Shown one piece after another: positions 28,833 to 39,420 of a stretch of 64,000 nucleotides of DNA. Source of the stretch: Phycisphaerae bacterium (GTDB lineage Bacteria > Planctomycetota > Phycisphaerae > UBA1845); assembly GCA_024102815.1 (NCBI GenBank), contig JAGFJJ010000018.1, forward strand, positions 47,199-111,198. The letters run 5' to 3'. Position 1 is the first letter of the stretch; each line of letters begins with the position of its first letter. The notes under the pieces are model-generated. The model worked only from the letters and a program-made list of their open reading frames with translations, made no database searches and was not told where the DNA came from. The translations under genes and the position numbers were made by a program.

Positions 28833-29176
28833 CGCAGTACTCCCGAATTCTCATTTCCGGCGGTAAACCCTTCCGCGCAACGTCGCCACACGGCACTTCG
28901 CGCGACCACCGCTGATTGTCCCATAATGTCTCGTCTCGCGCAACCCTTGCCACGTACCCCGACGCCGCGAGGCACAGGCACGATCGTCATCGTTCAAGAC
29001 AGCCTCGCTGCAATCTCTGCGCGTTCTCCCCGGAGGCGGATGAAATGATGAATGCCCAAGTCGTCCGATATCCCAATATAATGATCGCATTTTCGCCGGG
29101 AAACGTCAATAGAGGGAAGTCTTATAGGGCGTCAGGATGAGGAAATCGGCAGTTTTGAGACGCGGATACCCGCCCC
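28833..29176. other. Intergenic stretch upstream of the VWA-like gene
   Basis: 344 bases with no convincing gene. The stretch around 29070-29130 is notably AT-richer than its surroundings and may hold the promoter of the minus-strand VWA-like gene. No RNA or terminator was recognised. Confidence 0.5.
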
Positions 29177-30097
29177 TCAATCGCCGGTCGTGGCCGGCTC
29201 GGGAGTCTGGGTAAATCCCGCTGGCGGCTCGGTAGCTGGTGTCGAAAGCGGAACGTCGGGCGACCGCGATGCCGGTGCCGGCGCGGCCTTCCGGCCCTCG
29301 AGAATCTGAACGATCAGGAGCAGAAGCATGATCGCAACGGCGGAAAGGACCGCGACAACCCAGAATGTTGGCGCAAAACCCAGCGATTGCCTTCGTTTCG
29401 ATCGACCGGTATCAGAACTTGACCCGAGCTCTTCCTGCGGAGACGGCGACTCGTCCAAAGCCGCCCTAAGCCCCTGCAAGTGTCCTGTTTCTCCTGCAAT
29501 CGCCCCGGGCGAACGGGCCTGGCCACCCGGCGTGGATCGCACGGCCGTGGGGACACCCTGAAACTCCCATTTGGGTTGCTCGAAAAGCAGGTACGCCCGG
29601 CAGTTCCGGCAATAGGTGTCCCCTGGCGAGACGCTGTCGTGGCACTTCCAGCAGCGGTTAAAGTAACGACTGAGGCCCGGTGTCTCGACGGCGAAGCGCC
29701 ATTGATGATCCGTCGCCGGACCCCGGACAATGGATGTCTCCGAAATGAGCCCCCGGCGGATCTGCCGCACGATCCTCTCCAGCGAAACGCCGGGGAATGG
29801 CCGCACGTGCTCCAGAACATACCAGGGGCCGGCGTGCGCCCGCATTCGATCCAACATCTCCGGACGCAGGTCCTGGCCGCAATGTTCGCACGTCGTGCTG
29901 CCCCGGCGTACCAACTGCCCGCACGTGACGCAGGGCACGGCACCCCCGTGCCACGCCTCGTGAACGTGTTCACTGAGCGGTCCGAACCCCGCCCGCGCGG
30001 CGATTTCCAGCGGGTGATTGCCCGGCGGAAGATTGCCGGCAAACGTTAGATCGTCGCCGGCGATATGGGCGTCCGGGGATGTGTCAGGCGAACTCAA
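29177..30097 (-). CDS. Zinc-ribbon, GYF-like, single-pass membrane protein
   Basis: 306 residues, not assigned to a characterised family. Two CxxC pairs near the N-terminus (CVTCGQLVRRGSTTCEHCG) form a zinc ribbon. WYVLEHVRPFPGVSLERIVR followed by RRGLISETSIVRG resembles a GYF_2-type domain. A second ribbon (CWKCHDSVSPGDTYCRNC) comes next, then one TM segment (FWVVAVLSAVAIMLLLLIVQIL) and a Pro/Ala-rich tail. TTG 30097 is preferred because AGGAG lies seven bases before it; the frame starts at another TTG, 30118. The ribbons are predicted to be cytoplasmic. Confidence 0.65.
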   Translation of the reverse strand: MSSPDTSPDAHIAGDDLTFAGNLPPGNHPLEIAARAGFGPLSEHVHEAWHGGAVPCVTCGQLVRRGSTTCEHCGQDLRPEMLDRMRAHAGPWYVLEHVRPFPGVSLERIVRQIRRGLISETSIVRGPATDHQWRFAVETPGLSRYFNRCWKCHDSVSPGDTYCRNCRAYLLFEQPKWEFQGVPTAVRSTPGGQARSPGAIAGETGHLQGLRAALDESPSPQEELGSSSDTGRSKRRQSLGFAPTFWVVAVLSAVAIMLLLLIVQILEGRKAAPAPASRSPDVPLSTPATEPPAGFTQTPEPATTGD

Positions 30098-30290
30098 AGC
30101 GCAACTCCTGTGCGACAACGCCTCATTCTAGGGGGTTTCGGAATGTCAGAACAAACCGCGGGACCCGCAACGGCGTTTCGAGAATGCTGTCCAACAAGCG
30201 TCCATCCGAGTATCCTCTCCTCGCGAAAGGCCAGTTTTCTGCATCGGAAACGCCGTTTCCGGGCACGCGCGACAACGGACGGTGAAATGC

Positions 30291-33200
30291 ATGGCAGAGG
30301 GCGTCAAAACAGATAAGAAACCAGGAAGGTACGACTTCAAGGCCATCGAGGACCGATGGCAGGCGTACTGGGCGGAAAACGAGGTGTTCCGCACACCGAA
30401 CCCGGGTGAAGCCGGTGCGGATATATCCCGGCCCAAGTTCTACATCCTGGACATGTTTCCCTATCCCTCCGGCGCCGGACTGCACGTCGGACATCCCCTG
30501 GGCTATTGCGCCACGGACATTGTCTCCCGCTACAAGCGGATGCGAGGTTTCAACGTCCTCCATCCGATGGGTTTCGACTCCTTCGGATTGCCGGCCGAGC
30601 AGTACGCCATCGAACACAACGTCCACCCGGCGGTTACCACGCGCAACAATATCGAGATGTACCGCCGCCAGCTCAAGATGTTCGGGTTCTCGTACGACTG
30701 GAACCGCGAGCTCGCGACCTCCGATCCGCAGTACTACAAGTTCACGCAGTGGTGCTTCGCACGGATGTTCGAGAGCTGGTACGACGAAGCCTTCGCGTGG
30801 ACCGACCCGCAGGGAAAGCCAGCGAAAGGCAAAGCCCGACCCATTGCCGAACTGATCGCCGAATTCGAGAAGGGCAACTGGGGCGTCGACGTCGAACTCA
30901 ACATTGTGCGCACCCCGGCACCAGGACGGCGCGAATGGTCACAGCTCAGTGAGACCGACCGGCGACAGGCCATCAACCATCAGCGACTGGCCTACGTCGA
31001 CGAGATCCCCGTCAACTGGTGCCCCGCACTCGGCACCGTGCTGGCCAACGAGGAGGTGGACAACGAAGGTCGTAGCGAACGCGGCGGCCACCCGGTGTTC
31101 CGCCGGCCGCTGCGCCAGTGGATGCTCCGCATCACGAAATACGCGGAGCGCCTCCTCTCCGACATCGACGAGCTGGACTGGCCTGAACCCATCAAGCTCA
31201 TGCAGCGCAACTGGGTCGGCCGCAGCGTCGGCGCCGAGGTCGTCTTCCCGCGGGCGGACAAATGGTCGATCCAAAATAACCGGTGGCGCTCCACCGATCC
31301 GACGGTCGACGTGCCCCAGCAGCTTTCGTACACGAACTTCCCCCACGCCATCCGCGTCTACACGACCCGGCCGGATACGCTCTTCGGCGCGACCTACATG
31401 GTGCTGGCGCCGGAGCATGAACTGGTGGCCGAATTGACCACGCCGGACCGCAAGGCGGAAGTCGAGGCCTATGTCGCCCGGGCACGGAACCGATCCGACC
31501 TGGAGCGAACCGCCGAATCCAAGGAGAAGACGGGCGTCTTCACGGGCGGTTACGCCATCAATCCGGTGAACGGCTGGAAGATCCCGGTGTGGGTCGCGGA
31601 CTACGTGCTCATGGGTTACGGCACGGGCGCCATCATGGCTGTACCCGCGGGCGACACGCGCGACTTCGAATTCGCCAAGAAGTTCGACCTGCCGATCGTC
31701 CCGGTGGTTCGCCCGCCGGATGAATGGCTGCGCGAGCAGCTCTACCGCGGCGCGTTCGACCACGAATTCGCCGAAGCCAAGGGGCGCGGCGAGGCGATCA
31801 AGCGCCTGATGAGCTCTGCCATCTCCACGGCCGGCCTCGTCGGCGGCGTCACCGCTCAGAATGCCACGGCCGTGCTCGACGGCGACGACGGCTGGATTCG
31901 GCAGGTGCTGCATCCCCTGCACGAGGAGGAACCCGGCGTCTTTGCCGAGTCCTTCACCGGCGAGGGCGAAGCCATCAACTCACCCGGCAAGGACACGGAC
32001 AAGAACATCCCCGGCGGCGTGTGCCGGCTCAATGGCACTCCCACCGCGCAGGCCAAGCAGCGCATCACGCAATGGCTGGAATCCGCGGGCGTGGGTCGCG
32101 GCGCGGTCAATTACAAGCTGCGCGACTGGGTCTTCAGCCGCCAGAAATATTGGGGCGAGCCCTTCCCCGTGTTGCACGGCGAAGACGGAGAGACGATCGC
32201 CGTGCCGGATGACGAGCTTCCCGTCGAGCTTCCGCCGATGGAGGACTTCAAGCCGACACCGGTCGCGGAAGACGACCCGCACAGCCTGATTCCCGAACCG
32301 CCGCTCGCCCGCGCGAAGGAGTGGGTGCGGGTGGATCGCAATGGGAAGCGCTACCGCCGCGACGTGAACACCATGCCGCAGTGGGCGGGTTCGTGCTGGT
32401 ATTACTTGCGATTCATAGACCCGTGGAACGAAAGCAAGTTCTGCGATCCGCAGGCCGAGCATTACTGGATGCCCGTCGATCTCTACGTGGGCGGCGCGGA
32501 GCACGCGGTGCTTCACCTGCTCTACGCCCGCTTCTGGCATAAGGTCCTGTTCGACCTGGGCCACGTCTCCACGCGCGAGCCGTTCCAGAAGCTGTTCAAC
32601 CAGGGCATGATCCAGGGCTTCGCTTTCCGCGACGCGCGCGGGCTCAACCGGCGCCCCGACGAAGTGCAGGAAAGCGGTGAGGACCGGTTCGTGCTCAAGG
32701 GAACGGGCGAGTCGGTCACGCGGGTCATCGCCAAGATGAGCAAGTCGCTCAAGAACGTAGTCAACCCCGACGAGATCATCGCCGAGTACGGCGCGGACAC
32801 GTTCCGCATGTACGAGATGTATATGGGTCCGCTGGACGCAGCCAAGCCGTGGAACACACGCGACGTGCCCGGCCTGTTCAAACTCTGCCAGCGCATCTGG
32901 CGCCTCGTCGTCGATGAGAGCACGGGGAACCTGTCGCCGACCCTGACCGATGAGGCTCCCGGCACCGACATCCTGCGCGTGCTGCACCAGACGATCCAGC
33001 GCGTGACCGAGGACATCGAGGCGCTGAAGTTTAACACGGCCATCGCGGCGCTGTTCGACTTCGTCAACATGATGACGCCGTTGGACAAACGCCCGCGGGC
33101 GGCGATCGAACCGTTCGTACTGCTGGTATCACCGTTTGCACCGCACCTAGCGGAAGAACTCTGGAATCGGCTGGGGCACGACAAAACGCTGGCTTTCGAG

Positions 33201-33428
33201 CCTTGGCCGGCGTTCGATGCGGAATTGGCCCGCGAAACGCAGATCGAAATAGCCGTACAGATCAGCGGGAAGGTCAAGGCGCGGATCATGGTCCCGGCCG
33301 ATGCGGACGAGACGGCGATGCGCGAAACCGCCCTGGCGGATGCGAAAGTAAAATCAGGGCTGGAGGGCAAGACGGTTCGCAAGGTGATCGTCATCCCCGG
33401 GCGGCTGGTAAACATCGTGGCGAATTAG
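30291..33428 (+). CDS. leuS: Leucyl-tRNA synthetase
   Basis: A class I aminoacyl-tRNA synthetase of 1045 residues that charges tRNA-Leu. The HIGH motif is HVGH (65-68, in [13 protein letters not shown]) and the KMSKS motif is intact (KMSKSLKN near residue 815). An editing (CP1) domain lies between, with [19 protein letters not shown] and [19 protein letters not shown]. The protein is about 180 residues longer than the E. coli enzyme. An insertion of roughly 65 residues ([10 protein letters not shown] to [10 protein letters not shown]) precedes [15 protein letters not shown], and the cysteines of the zinc-1 module are replaced. ATG 30291 is preferred over GTG 30282. lysS follows on the same strand after 192 bases. 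Confidence 0.96.
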   Translation: MAEGVKTDKKPGRYDFKAIEDRWQAYWAENEVFRTPNPGEAGADISRPKFYILDMFPYPSGAGLHVGHPLGYCATDIVSRYKRMRGFNVLHPMGFDSFGLPAEQYAIEHNVHPAVTTRNNIEMYRRQLKMFGFSYDWNRELATSDPQYYKFTQWCFARMFESWYDEAFAWTDPQGKPAKGKARPIAELIAEFEKGNWGVDVELNIVRTPAPGRREWSQLSETDRRQAINHQRLAYVDEIPVNWCPALGTVLANEEVDNEGRSERGGHPVFRRPLRQWMLRITKYAERLLSDIDELDWPEPIKLMQRNWVGRSVGAEVVFPRADKWSIQNNRWRSTDPTVDVPQQLSYTNFPHAIRVYTTRPDTLFGATYMVLAPEHELVAELTTPDRKAEVEAYVARARNRSDLERTAESKEKTGVFTGGYAINPVNGWKIPVWVADYVLMGYGTGAIMAVPAGDTRDFEFAKKFDLPIVPVVRPPDEWLREQLYRGAFDHEFAEAKGRGEAIKRLMSSAISTAGLVGGVTAQNATAVLDGDDGWIRQVLHPLHEEEPGVFAESFTGEGEAINSPGKDTDKNIPGGVCRLNGTPTAQAKQRITQWLESAGVGRGAVNYKLRDWVFSRQKYWGEPFPVLHGEDGETIAVPDDELPVELPPMEDFKPTPVAEDDPHSLIPEPPLARAKEWVRVDRNGKRYRRDVNTMPQWAGSCWYYLRFIDPWNESKFCDPQAEHYWMPVDLYVGGAEHAVLHLLYARFWHKVLFDLGHVSTREPFQKLFNQGMIQGFAFRDARGLNRRPDEVQESGEDRFVLKGTGESVTRVIAKMSKSLKNVVNPDEIIAEYGADTFRMYEMYMGPLDAAKPWNTRDVPGLFKLCQRIWRLVVDESTGNLSPTLTDEAPGTDILRVLHQTIQRVTEDIEALKFNTAIAALFDFVNMMTPLDKRPRAAIEPFVLLVSPFAPHLAEELWNRLGHDKTLAFEPWPAFDAELARETQIEIAVQISGKVKARIMVPADADETAMRETALADAKVKSGLEGKTVRKVIVIPGRLVNIVAN

Positions 33429-33620
33429 CGCCGGCGCGTAACCGCGAGTGCGGCGCGCCCCGGGATTCACCGCTCGACATTGCATGTTGAGCATTCTTAT
33501 CGATAGCCGCGCGCAATGGAACGCACGCGGCGCGCGTCGTTGTTTGCCAACTGCGGCTGAAGTAGGATCACGGGAACGCGTCCGCTATTCCAGGCATAAA
33601 TCGACGCGACGGGAACACTC

Positions 33621-35234
33621 ATGGCCGATGAAGCCGAACTTCGTTCTCAGCGAATCCGCAAGCGGGACGCCCTGCGCGCCATCGGCGTCGATCCCTACGG
33701 CTGGCGTTACGACGGCGTCACCGCCACGGCATCCGTCCGCAAGCAGGCCGACAGCCTGCACATCGCCGACGGCGAACGTACCGATCTCCGCGTGCGCGTC
33801 GCGGGGCGCATCGTGCTGCTCCGCGTCATGGGCAAGTTGGCGTTCCTGACCATTCAGGACGAATCCGGGCGCATCCAGATCGGCGTGAGCAAGGCCGAAG
33901 TCGGCGAGGCCGGCTGGGAGGTGCTCAAGCAGCTCGATCTCGGTGATGTCCTCGGCGCGGACGGCACGTTAGGTCGAACCAAAACCAGCGAGCTGACCGT
34001 CTGGGCGGACCAGCTCAAGCTGCTCTGCAAGGCGGTCCTGCCACCGCCGGAGAAATGGCACGGACTCACCGATGTCGACCTCCGCTACCGCCGCCGCTAT
34101 GTGGACCTGTTCGCCAATCCGCCGGTGCGCGAGGTCTTCAAGCAGCGCAGTGCGATCATCCAGGCCGTACGCTCGTATCTGCTCGACTGCGGTTATTGCG
34201 AAGTCGAGACGCCGGTGCTCCAGCCGATTTACGGCGGCGCGGCCGCGCGACCCTTCACCACGCATCACAACACGCTCGATATCGACCTGTTCCTCCGCAT
34301 CAGTCCCGAGCTGTACCTCAAGCGGCTGCTGGTCGGTGGAATCGACCGCGTGTTCGAGATCGCCCGCAATTTCCGCAACGAAGGCATCAGCACGCGGCAC
34401 AATCCCGAATTCACCATGATCGAGCTTTATGAGGCCTACGCCGACTACGAGGTAATGATGGAGCGGGTCGAGGGAATGGTCTCGGCGGCGTTTGCCGCGG
34501 CGACGAAAACGGGCGTCCCGGCGCGGCTGGCGGCAATCGAGGCCGAGATCGAGCGCCTTCGCGCATCCGATCGCGCGGCCGAGGCGGAGGAATTCGCCCA
34601 GAGGGAGCACGTCGAGGCCTATCGGGAAGCGGCGGCGGGAATTGCCACCGGGCGACTCACGGGCGTGTATCACGGAAAGTTGCTGGATTTCACTCCGCCC
34701 TGGCCGCGACGGTGCTACGATGACCTGCTGGAGGAATACGCCGGCGTGCGGATGAAAGACGCCGCCGCGGTTCGAGCCAAGGCGACGGCGCTGGAGATCG
34801 CAACGGCCGGGAAGGACGACGCGGTCATTGCCAACGAGGTGTTCGAGGCCACGGTGGAGCACCACCTGATTCAGCCGACGTTCGTCAAGGATTACCCGGC
34901 GGCGATCTGCCCGCTCACGCGACGGCATCCGCAGGACGACTCGATCGCTCTGCGCTTCGAGGCCTTCGCCGCGGCGATGGAACTCGGCAACGCATATTCA
35001 GAGCTGAACGACCCCGACGTGCAGCGGGCGAATCTCTCACGAACCGTGGCCGGCGAGGGCGATGAAACCATGGCCGTCATGGACGAGGATTTTATCACGG
35101 CGCTGGAATACGGCATGCCCCCCGCGGGTGGTCTGGGCGTGGGCATCGACCGTCTGGTCATGCTCCTGACCGATTCGCCGAGTATTCGGGATGTGATCCT
35201 GTTCCCGCTCCAGCGTCCGGGGGGAGGGGGCTGA
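33621..35234 (+). CDS. lysS: Lysyl-tRNA synthetase, class II
   Basis: 537 residues that charge tRNA-Lys. An N-terminal OB-fold anticodon-binding domain (GRIVLLRVMGKLAFLTIQD) is followed by the class II catalytic core: motif 2 FRNEGISTRHNPEFTMIE (about 251-268) and motif 3 GLGVGIDRLVMLLTDSPSIR near the C-terminus. About 50 extra residues (296-345), predicted as a charged helical hairpin, are inserted just after motif 2 where E. coli LysS goes straight into the strand before the next helix. ATG 33621 has GGGAA upstream. No second LysRS is in the window. Confidence 0.96.
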   Translation: MADEAELRSQRIRKRDALRAIGVDPYGWRYDGVTATASVRKQADSLHIADGERTDLRVRVAGRIVLLRVMGKLAFLTIQDESGRIQIGVSKAEVGEAGWEVLKQLDLGDVLGADGTLGRTKTSELTVWADQLKLLCKAVLPPPEKWHGLTDVDLRYRRRYVDLFANPPVREVFKQRSAIIQAVRSYLLDCGYCEVETPVLQPIYGGAAARPFTTHHNTLDIDLFLRISPELYLKRLLVGGIDRVFEIARNFRNEGISTRHNPEFTMIELYEAYADYEVMMERVEGMVSAAFAAATKTGVPARLAAIEAEIERLRASDRAAEAEEFAQREHVEAYREAAAGIATGRLTGVYHGKLLDFTPPWPRRCYDDLLEEYAGVRMKDAAAVRAKATALEIATAGKDDAVIANEVFEATVEHHLIQPTFVKDYPAAICPLTRRHPQDDSIALRFEAFAAAMELGNAYSELNDPDVQRANLSRTVAGEGDETMAVMDEDFITALEYGMPPAGGLGVGIDRLVMLLTDSPSIRDVILFPLQRPGGGG

Positions 35235-35459
35235 ATCGACGGCGAGGCGTTGCCGTGCGGCGCGGTTCCGCAGCCGCAGTCTGTTCGGTGTGCAGTGACG
35301 CCTGTTTTCTGAAAGCAAACCGCCTGGATCCCAAGCAGTCCCAGACCAGCAGGGTCGTGATCGTCGGCGCGCAGCGTGCCCGCAGTGGGCCCGCTTTGCA
35401 ATCTCCTGCCCGACTGTCTGGAAATTGTTCCCTCGTTCCCAAAAATCCGCAGCGCGTTG

Positions 35460-37181
35460 CTATGGCAGCGCCATGGTGAATTGGAGCTGAAGCGTAGCCC
35501 AGTCTTCCAGATCAACATCCAGGTCGGCGTTCTTGTCATAGACATCGCATGGGACCATCTGCATCGGCGTAATTCCGCCGTCCGGGCCGGCGAGGCAGGC
35601 CGCGAACAGATCGAGTTTGGCCACGAAATTCGCCACGAGGTAGCGGTCGTCGCTTACGGTGAATGGGTAGGTGGGGGACGTGCTCACTTGCAGGCCGCCC
35701 TCAGTCCAGTTGACGAACGCATAGCCGGGGCTTGGGTCGGCGGTGACGATCACGGGCGTTCCGCTGGCGTAGATACCGTCGCCGGTCGTGCTGCCGCCGT
35801 CATCGGGGAAAGCACTGGTGCCGACCGCACGGTCCACGGGAGCACCGTCCGGAATCGTAACGGTGTAGGTCGTCGACACGTGGGAGCCGTCGGTGTCCGA
35901 GGCGTCCACGGTAAAGGTGAACACGCCGACGGCGGTGGGCGTGCCGGAGAATACACCGGTAATCTCGTCGAGCAGGGTGCCGTCGGGCAATGACCCGGTC
36001 GTGGTAACGAGAAACGGGGCGCCTCCCGGGACCACGACGGTCCGATCGGCGTAGGCGACGCCGAGTTCACCATCGGGAATGTGATCGATCAGGCCCAGTG
36101 CGGGAGCGACATCGAAACCCGCCATCTGGGCACCGAAGAATTCACCGACGACTTCTATTGTGGAGAGGTCGACAGTTACGACAACCCATTCGTCAGCCAC
36201 CGGGTCAAAGTGGTCGTTAAACGTTACATTTCCAACTCCGTGTATGCCGTCGGGGGCGACCTGATCCGCCATGGCCTCGCCCGACTCTGCGTCGATCGGG
36301 CCGGTGTATTTGTAGAACTCGTATCTACGGGTGATGACCTCGTCGCCCCCCGGCAGATCCTCCGGTATTCCTTTCAGCTCGCCCTTGGGGTTGTCGGGGT
36401 TGGCGAACTCCGTCTGGAGAATGCGCCATTCCGTTTCGACTTCGGCAGGTTCGCCGTTGGCCCAGTTGTGGGCATTGGGGTCGTCGGGGTCGGGGTCCAC
36501 GAGATCGGTGAGTTCCACCTTGTTGGGGTTGTGCGTCGTCGTCTTGATGTCCTTGACCCAGGTCGCCTCGCCGAACTGAAACACGGGCGGAGCGGGCGGG
36601 GGAGGCGGAACGATCGCGGCCTGAACCTGGGCGGGCTGCAAGGGGGCCGGCGGAAAATAGGTGAAGGCCGGCGTCGAGACATAGACCGGCGGTCCGTGGA
36701 TCAGGTTGCCTGCACCGTCATCGATCAGCCAATTGTATTTCACGGCCGTCGGCGCGGTGTAGTAGCCAACGCCGAAATGCTCGCCTCCGAAGTTGATGGA
36801 TGGGTTGGTGAACTGGTGCCCGTCGGTCGGCGTTATCGGACCCGATGGAATTGCGGTGAATGCGGACCAGGAGCCGTCAGGATTTCGGATAGCCGCGTAA
36901 CGAATGAAAACCTTCGGGTGTGCCGGATCGCTATTGTCTTCCGTGATCTTCGGTATTCCGTAGTGGTTGTAGTCGTACGTATAAGTGATGTCCGTGCTGT
37001 GAATGTCGTCGAGTTCGATCTCGAATCCGTGTGCCTCGACTCCGGTGTCATTAACGCAGTCGAAGTTGTTGAGGGTTCCATAGGCGGTACTGGCCTCCGC
37101 CGACGGGGAAAGGGCGAGCATCATCAAAGGCGAGGCGACGAACAAAAGCGAGACTCGGACAACCGACGACTGCTTTCTCAT
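35460..37181 (-). CDS. Secreted protein with Ig-like and InlB-type repeats and dockerin-like C-terminus
   Basis: 573 residues. ATG 37179-37181 has AGGGGG eight bases upstream and a signal peptide (VSLLFVASPLMMLALSPSAEA). The N-terminal 350 residues are beta-rich and unassigned. Around residues 370-450 lies a putative Ig domain of the He_PIG type (GSLPDGTLLDEITGVFSGTP). Next is a divergent InlB B-repeat (VIVTADPSPGYAFVNWTEGG). The end, DKNADLDVDLEDWATLQLQF, resembles a single dockerin-type calcium loop as often seen at planctomycete protein ends. No sorting tail. Likely a surface or secreted structural protein. Confidence 0.72.
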   Translation of the reverse strand: MRKQSSVVRVSLLFVASPLMMLALSPSAEASTAYGTLNNFDCVNDTGVEAHGFEIELDDIHSTDITYTYDYNHYGIPKITEDNSDPAHPKVFIRYAAIRNPDGSWSAFTAIPSGPITPTDGHQFTNPSINFGGEHFGVGYYTAPTAVKYNWLIDDGAGNLIHGPPVYVSTPAFTYFPPAPLQPAQVQAAIVPPPPPAPPVFQFGEATWVKDIKTTTHNPNKVELTDLVDPDPDDPNAHNWANGEPAEVETEWRILQTEFANPDNPKGELKGIPEDLPGGDEVITRRYEFYKYTGPIDAESGEAMADQVAPDGIHGVGNVTFNDHFDPVADEWVVVTVDLSTIEVVGEFFGAQMAGFDVAPALGLIDHIPDGELGVAYADRTVVVPGGAPFLVTTTGSLPDGTLLDEITGVFSGTPTAVGVFTFTVDASDTDGSHVSTTYTVTIPDGAPVDRAVGTSAFPDDGGSTTGDGIYASGTPVIVTADPSPGYAFVNWTEGGLQVSTSPTYPFTVSDDRYLVANFVAKLDLFAACLAGPDGGITPMQMVPCDVYDKNADLDVDLEDWATLQLQFTMALP

Positions 37182-37811
37182 GACAGAATCCCCCTAAGGC
37201 GCCGATTGGTCTCTCGGTTACGTGGAGGTTGGCGCCCACCTGCGCTCCATCGCCGAACGCTGCACCCGGTCTGGCGGTGCAGGGCCCGCGGAGTGCAACG
37301 GACTGACGAGATACGGTTGTCACTGAGGACCCTGCGGAACGACCGGCACGAAAGGGCGGCGCGGGTGCCGGAGCTATCGACGCAAACTCAGCCAGCTTGA
37401 GGAATGCTCGACAATAATACCGATACTGGAAGTGTCGGGACAGACCACGGCGATGTAACATCATCTACTGCTTGGGTCGTTCACAAGGGGGCGTCGGCTG
37501 CGCCCGACTCAGCCAAGCATAGCCCGAAAAATTGACGCGGGGCCGAACGATCTGAAGTGTCAGGTTGGTGCCGGGTATGCGTTGATTCGACGTGGGTCCT
37601 CATTACACGGCTCCGTCCCTCAGACCGGTGGGACACCGCCGGGAGGGACCGCGCGGCCAATTCAGCCGATGATCGCGCGCCGGAGCAGGTGGCATGCGGC
37701 GGATACCCGGGTCGATGAGGTAGGGTTGACTTCGACCCGCGGTGCAGCGACAAGACTGCTGAGTCCTGTCGCTGGATGCGCAGGCCTCCCCTGATCCGGC
37801 GAGATTGAAGC
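37182..37811. other. Long divergent intergenic region
   Basis: 630 bases between the minus secreted-protein gene and the plus transporter operon. Short frames are present on both strands but none has a ribosome site, family motif or composition of its neighbours. It should hold two promoters. No RNA family was recognised by eye. Confidence 0.5.
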
Positions 37812-39404
37812 ATGTACAAATGGTTTCTTGCCTGGCGTTATCTGCACACCAAGCTGGTGGCCGTGTTCGGCATCGCCGCCGTCACCCTCTGCGTGGCCCT
37901 GGTCATCGTCGTGCTCAGCGTCATGGGCGGCTTCCTGGACACCATCCGTGACCGTTCTCGGGGGCTCCACAGCGAAATCGTCGTCGAGAACGGCATCCTC
38001 CAGGGCTTCCCCTATTACGCCGACTTCGCCGAATACGTGCAGCGCGAACTCCCCGACACGATTCGGGCGACTTCGCCGGTCGTGTACAGCTACGCCATCT
38101 TCCGCGTACCGGCCACGTCCATGACCAAGCCCGCACGCGTCCTGGGCATCCGCCTCGACGATTACGTCAAGTTCAACGACTTCGCCGCCGGGCTGAACTA
38201 CAACCACTACTATCCCGGCACCACGACGCTCGGGCCGCAGAAGATGCCCGTCGCCGGAGAGGACGAGCGCGGCGTGCTCAGCCTTCCGCCGGAATATGTT
38301 GAAGCCAACGCCCGCTGGCACGGTACCGAGAAGGATCCCAAGAAGCTCAGACAATACGAACGGTCGCCGTTCGAACTCTCATTCGCTCCCAGCGTCGTGG
38401 CCGCGACCGACGGCGAGCGTGTGTTTCAATTGGCACCCGGCGCCCCGGGGTACACCGGCGAGGAGAAATACGGCATCATCGCCGGCAGCGACCTGCTTTT
38501 CGATCGCCGCGCCGACGGCAACTTCGATCGCTACCTGGCCAAGGGCGCCGACATCGCCCTTACTGTCGTGCCGCTAACCCCCCAGGGCAATCTCATGGGG
38601 GAGCGCCCGCTGAACCTTCCCTTGCGCTACGCAGACGACTCCCGCACGGGCATCTTCGAGATCGACGACATGACCGTGTACGTCGACTTCGAGATGCTCC
38701 AGCATCGTCTGGCCATGGACCCCCAGGAGCTCATCGACGGCGGCCAGACCAAGGCCCGGGCGAACCAGCTCCTCATCGGTCTGAAGGAGGGCGTCAATCT
38801 GGACGCGGCCGCGTCCCTCATCGCCGATGCCTGGGCGAAGTTCTACGCCGCGCTGCCCGACGACCAACTCACCGGTGCCGATCGCCAGGCGCTGGACTTC
38901 GTTACCGTTTACACGTGGGAGGATCTCCAGCGGCCGCTCATCGCCGCCGTGGAGAAGGAAAAAGTCCTGGTGACGTTCCTGTTCGCCCTCATCAGCCTCG
39001 TGGCCATCGTGCTCATCGGGCTGATCTTCTACATGATCGTCGAGAAGAAGACGCGCGACATCGGCATTCTCAAGGCCATCGGCGCCTCACCGCAAGGCGT
39101 AGCCACGATGTTCATCATTTACGCCGGGGCGGTCGGCATCGCCGGTGCCATCCTCGGCACGCTCATCGGTTCCGTTTTCGTCTGGAACATCAACGACATT
39201 CAGGACATGCTCGCCCAGCTCAACCCCCAGCTTCGCGTGTGGAGTCCGGAGATTTATTCCTTCGATCGTATTCCCGAAGTCGTCAAGCGGGCCGACGCGC
39301 TCTGGGTCGCGTCCATCGCCGTCCTGTCGTCCATGGTCGGGGCGCTGATCCCGGCGCTGCTCGCCGGTCGCGTCTGGCCCGTGGCAGCGCTGCGTTACGA
39401 GTAG
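37812..39404 (+). CDS. FtsX/LolCE-type ABC transporter permease
   Basis: 530 residues with the MacB/LolC layout: TM1 at 14-38 (VAVFGIAAVTLCVALVIVVLSV), a large periplasmic domain of about 340 residues, then three TM segments (LFALISLVAIVLIGLIFYM, FIIYAGAVGIAGAILGTLIG, SIAVLSSMVGALIPALLAG). EKKTRDIGILKAIGASPQGV is the conserved FtsX coupling segment. The ATPase gene follows after 16 bases. LolCDE-like systems extract lipoproteins from the inner membrane, which would fit the many lipoproteins here, but MacB-like export is also possible. The C-terminal AALRYE is typical of this family. Confidence 0.87.
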   Translation: MYKWFLAWRYLHTKLVAVFGIAAVTLCVALVIVVLSVMGGFLDTIRDRSRGLHSEIVVENGILQGFPYYADFAEYVQRELPDTIRATSPVVYSYAIFRVPATSMTKPARVLGIRLDDYVKFNDFAAGLNYNHYYPGTTTLGPQKMPVAGEDERGVLSLPPEYVEANARWHGTEKDPKKLRQYERSPFELSFAPSVVAATDGERVFQLAPGAPGYTGEEKYGIIAGSDLLFDRRADGNFDRYLAKGADIALTVVPLTPQGNLMGERPLNLPLRYADDSRTGIFEIDDMTVYVDFEMLQHRLAMDPQELIDGGQTKARANQLLIGLKEGVNLDAAASLIADAWAKFYAALPDDQLTGADRQALDFVTVYTWEDLQRPLIAAVEKEKVLVTFLFALISLVAIVLIGLIFYMIVEKKTRDIGILKAIGASPQGVATMFIIYAGAVGIAGAILGTLIGSVFVWNINDIQDMLAQLNPQLRVWSPEIYSFDRIPEVVKRADALWVASIAVLSSMVGALIPALLAGRVWPVAALRYE

Positions 39405-39420
39405 GAGCGAAAGGAAAACC

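Noticed and set aside
36081..37400. 439-codon plus-strand frame opposite the Ig/InlB-repeat protein
   Set aside because: The minus-strand product has a signal peptide and recognisable domains; the plus frame has none.
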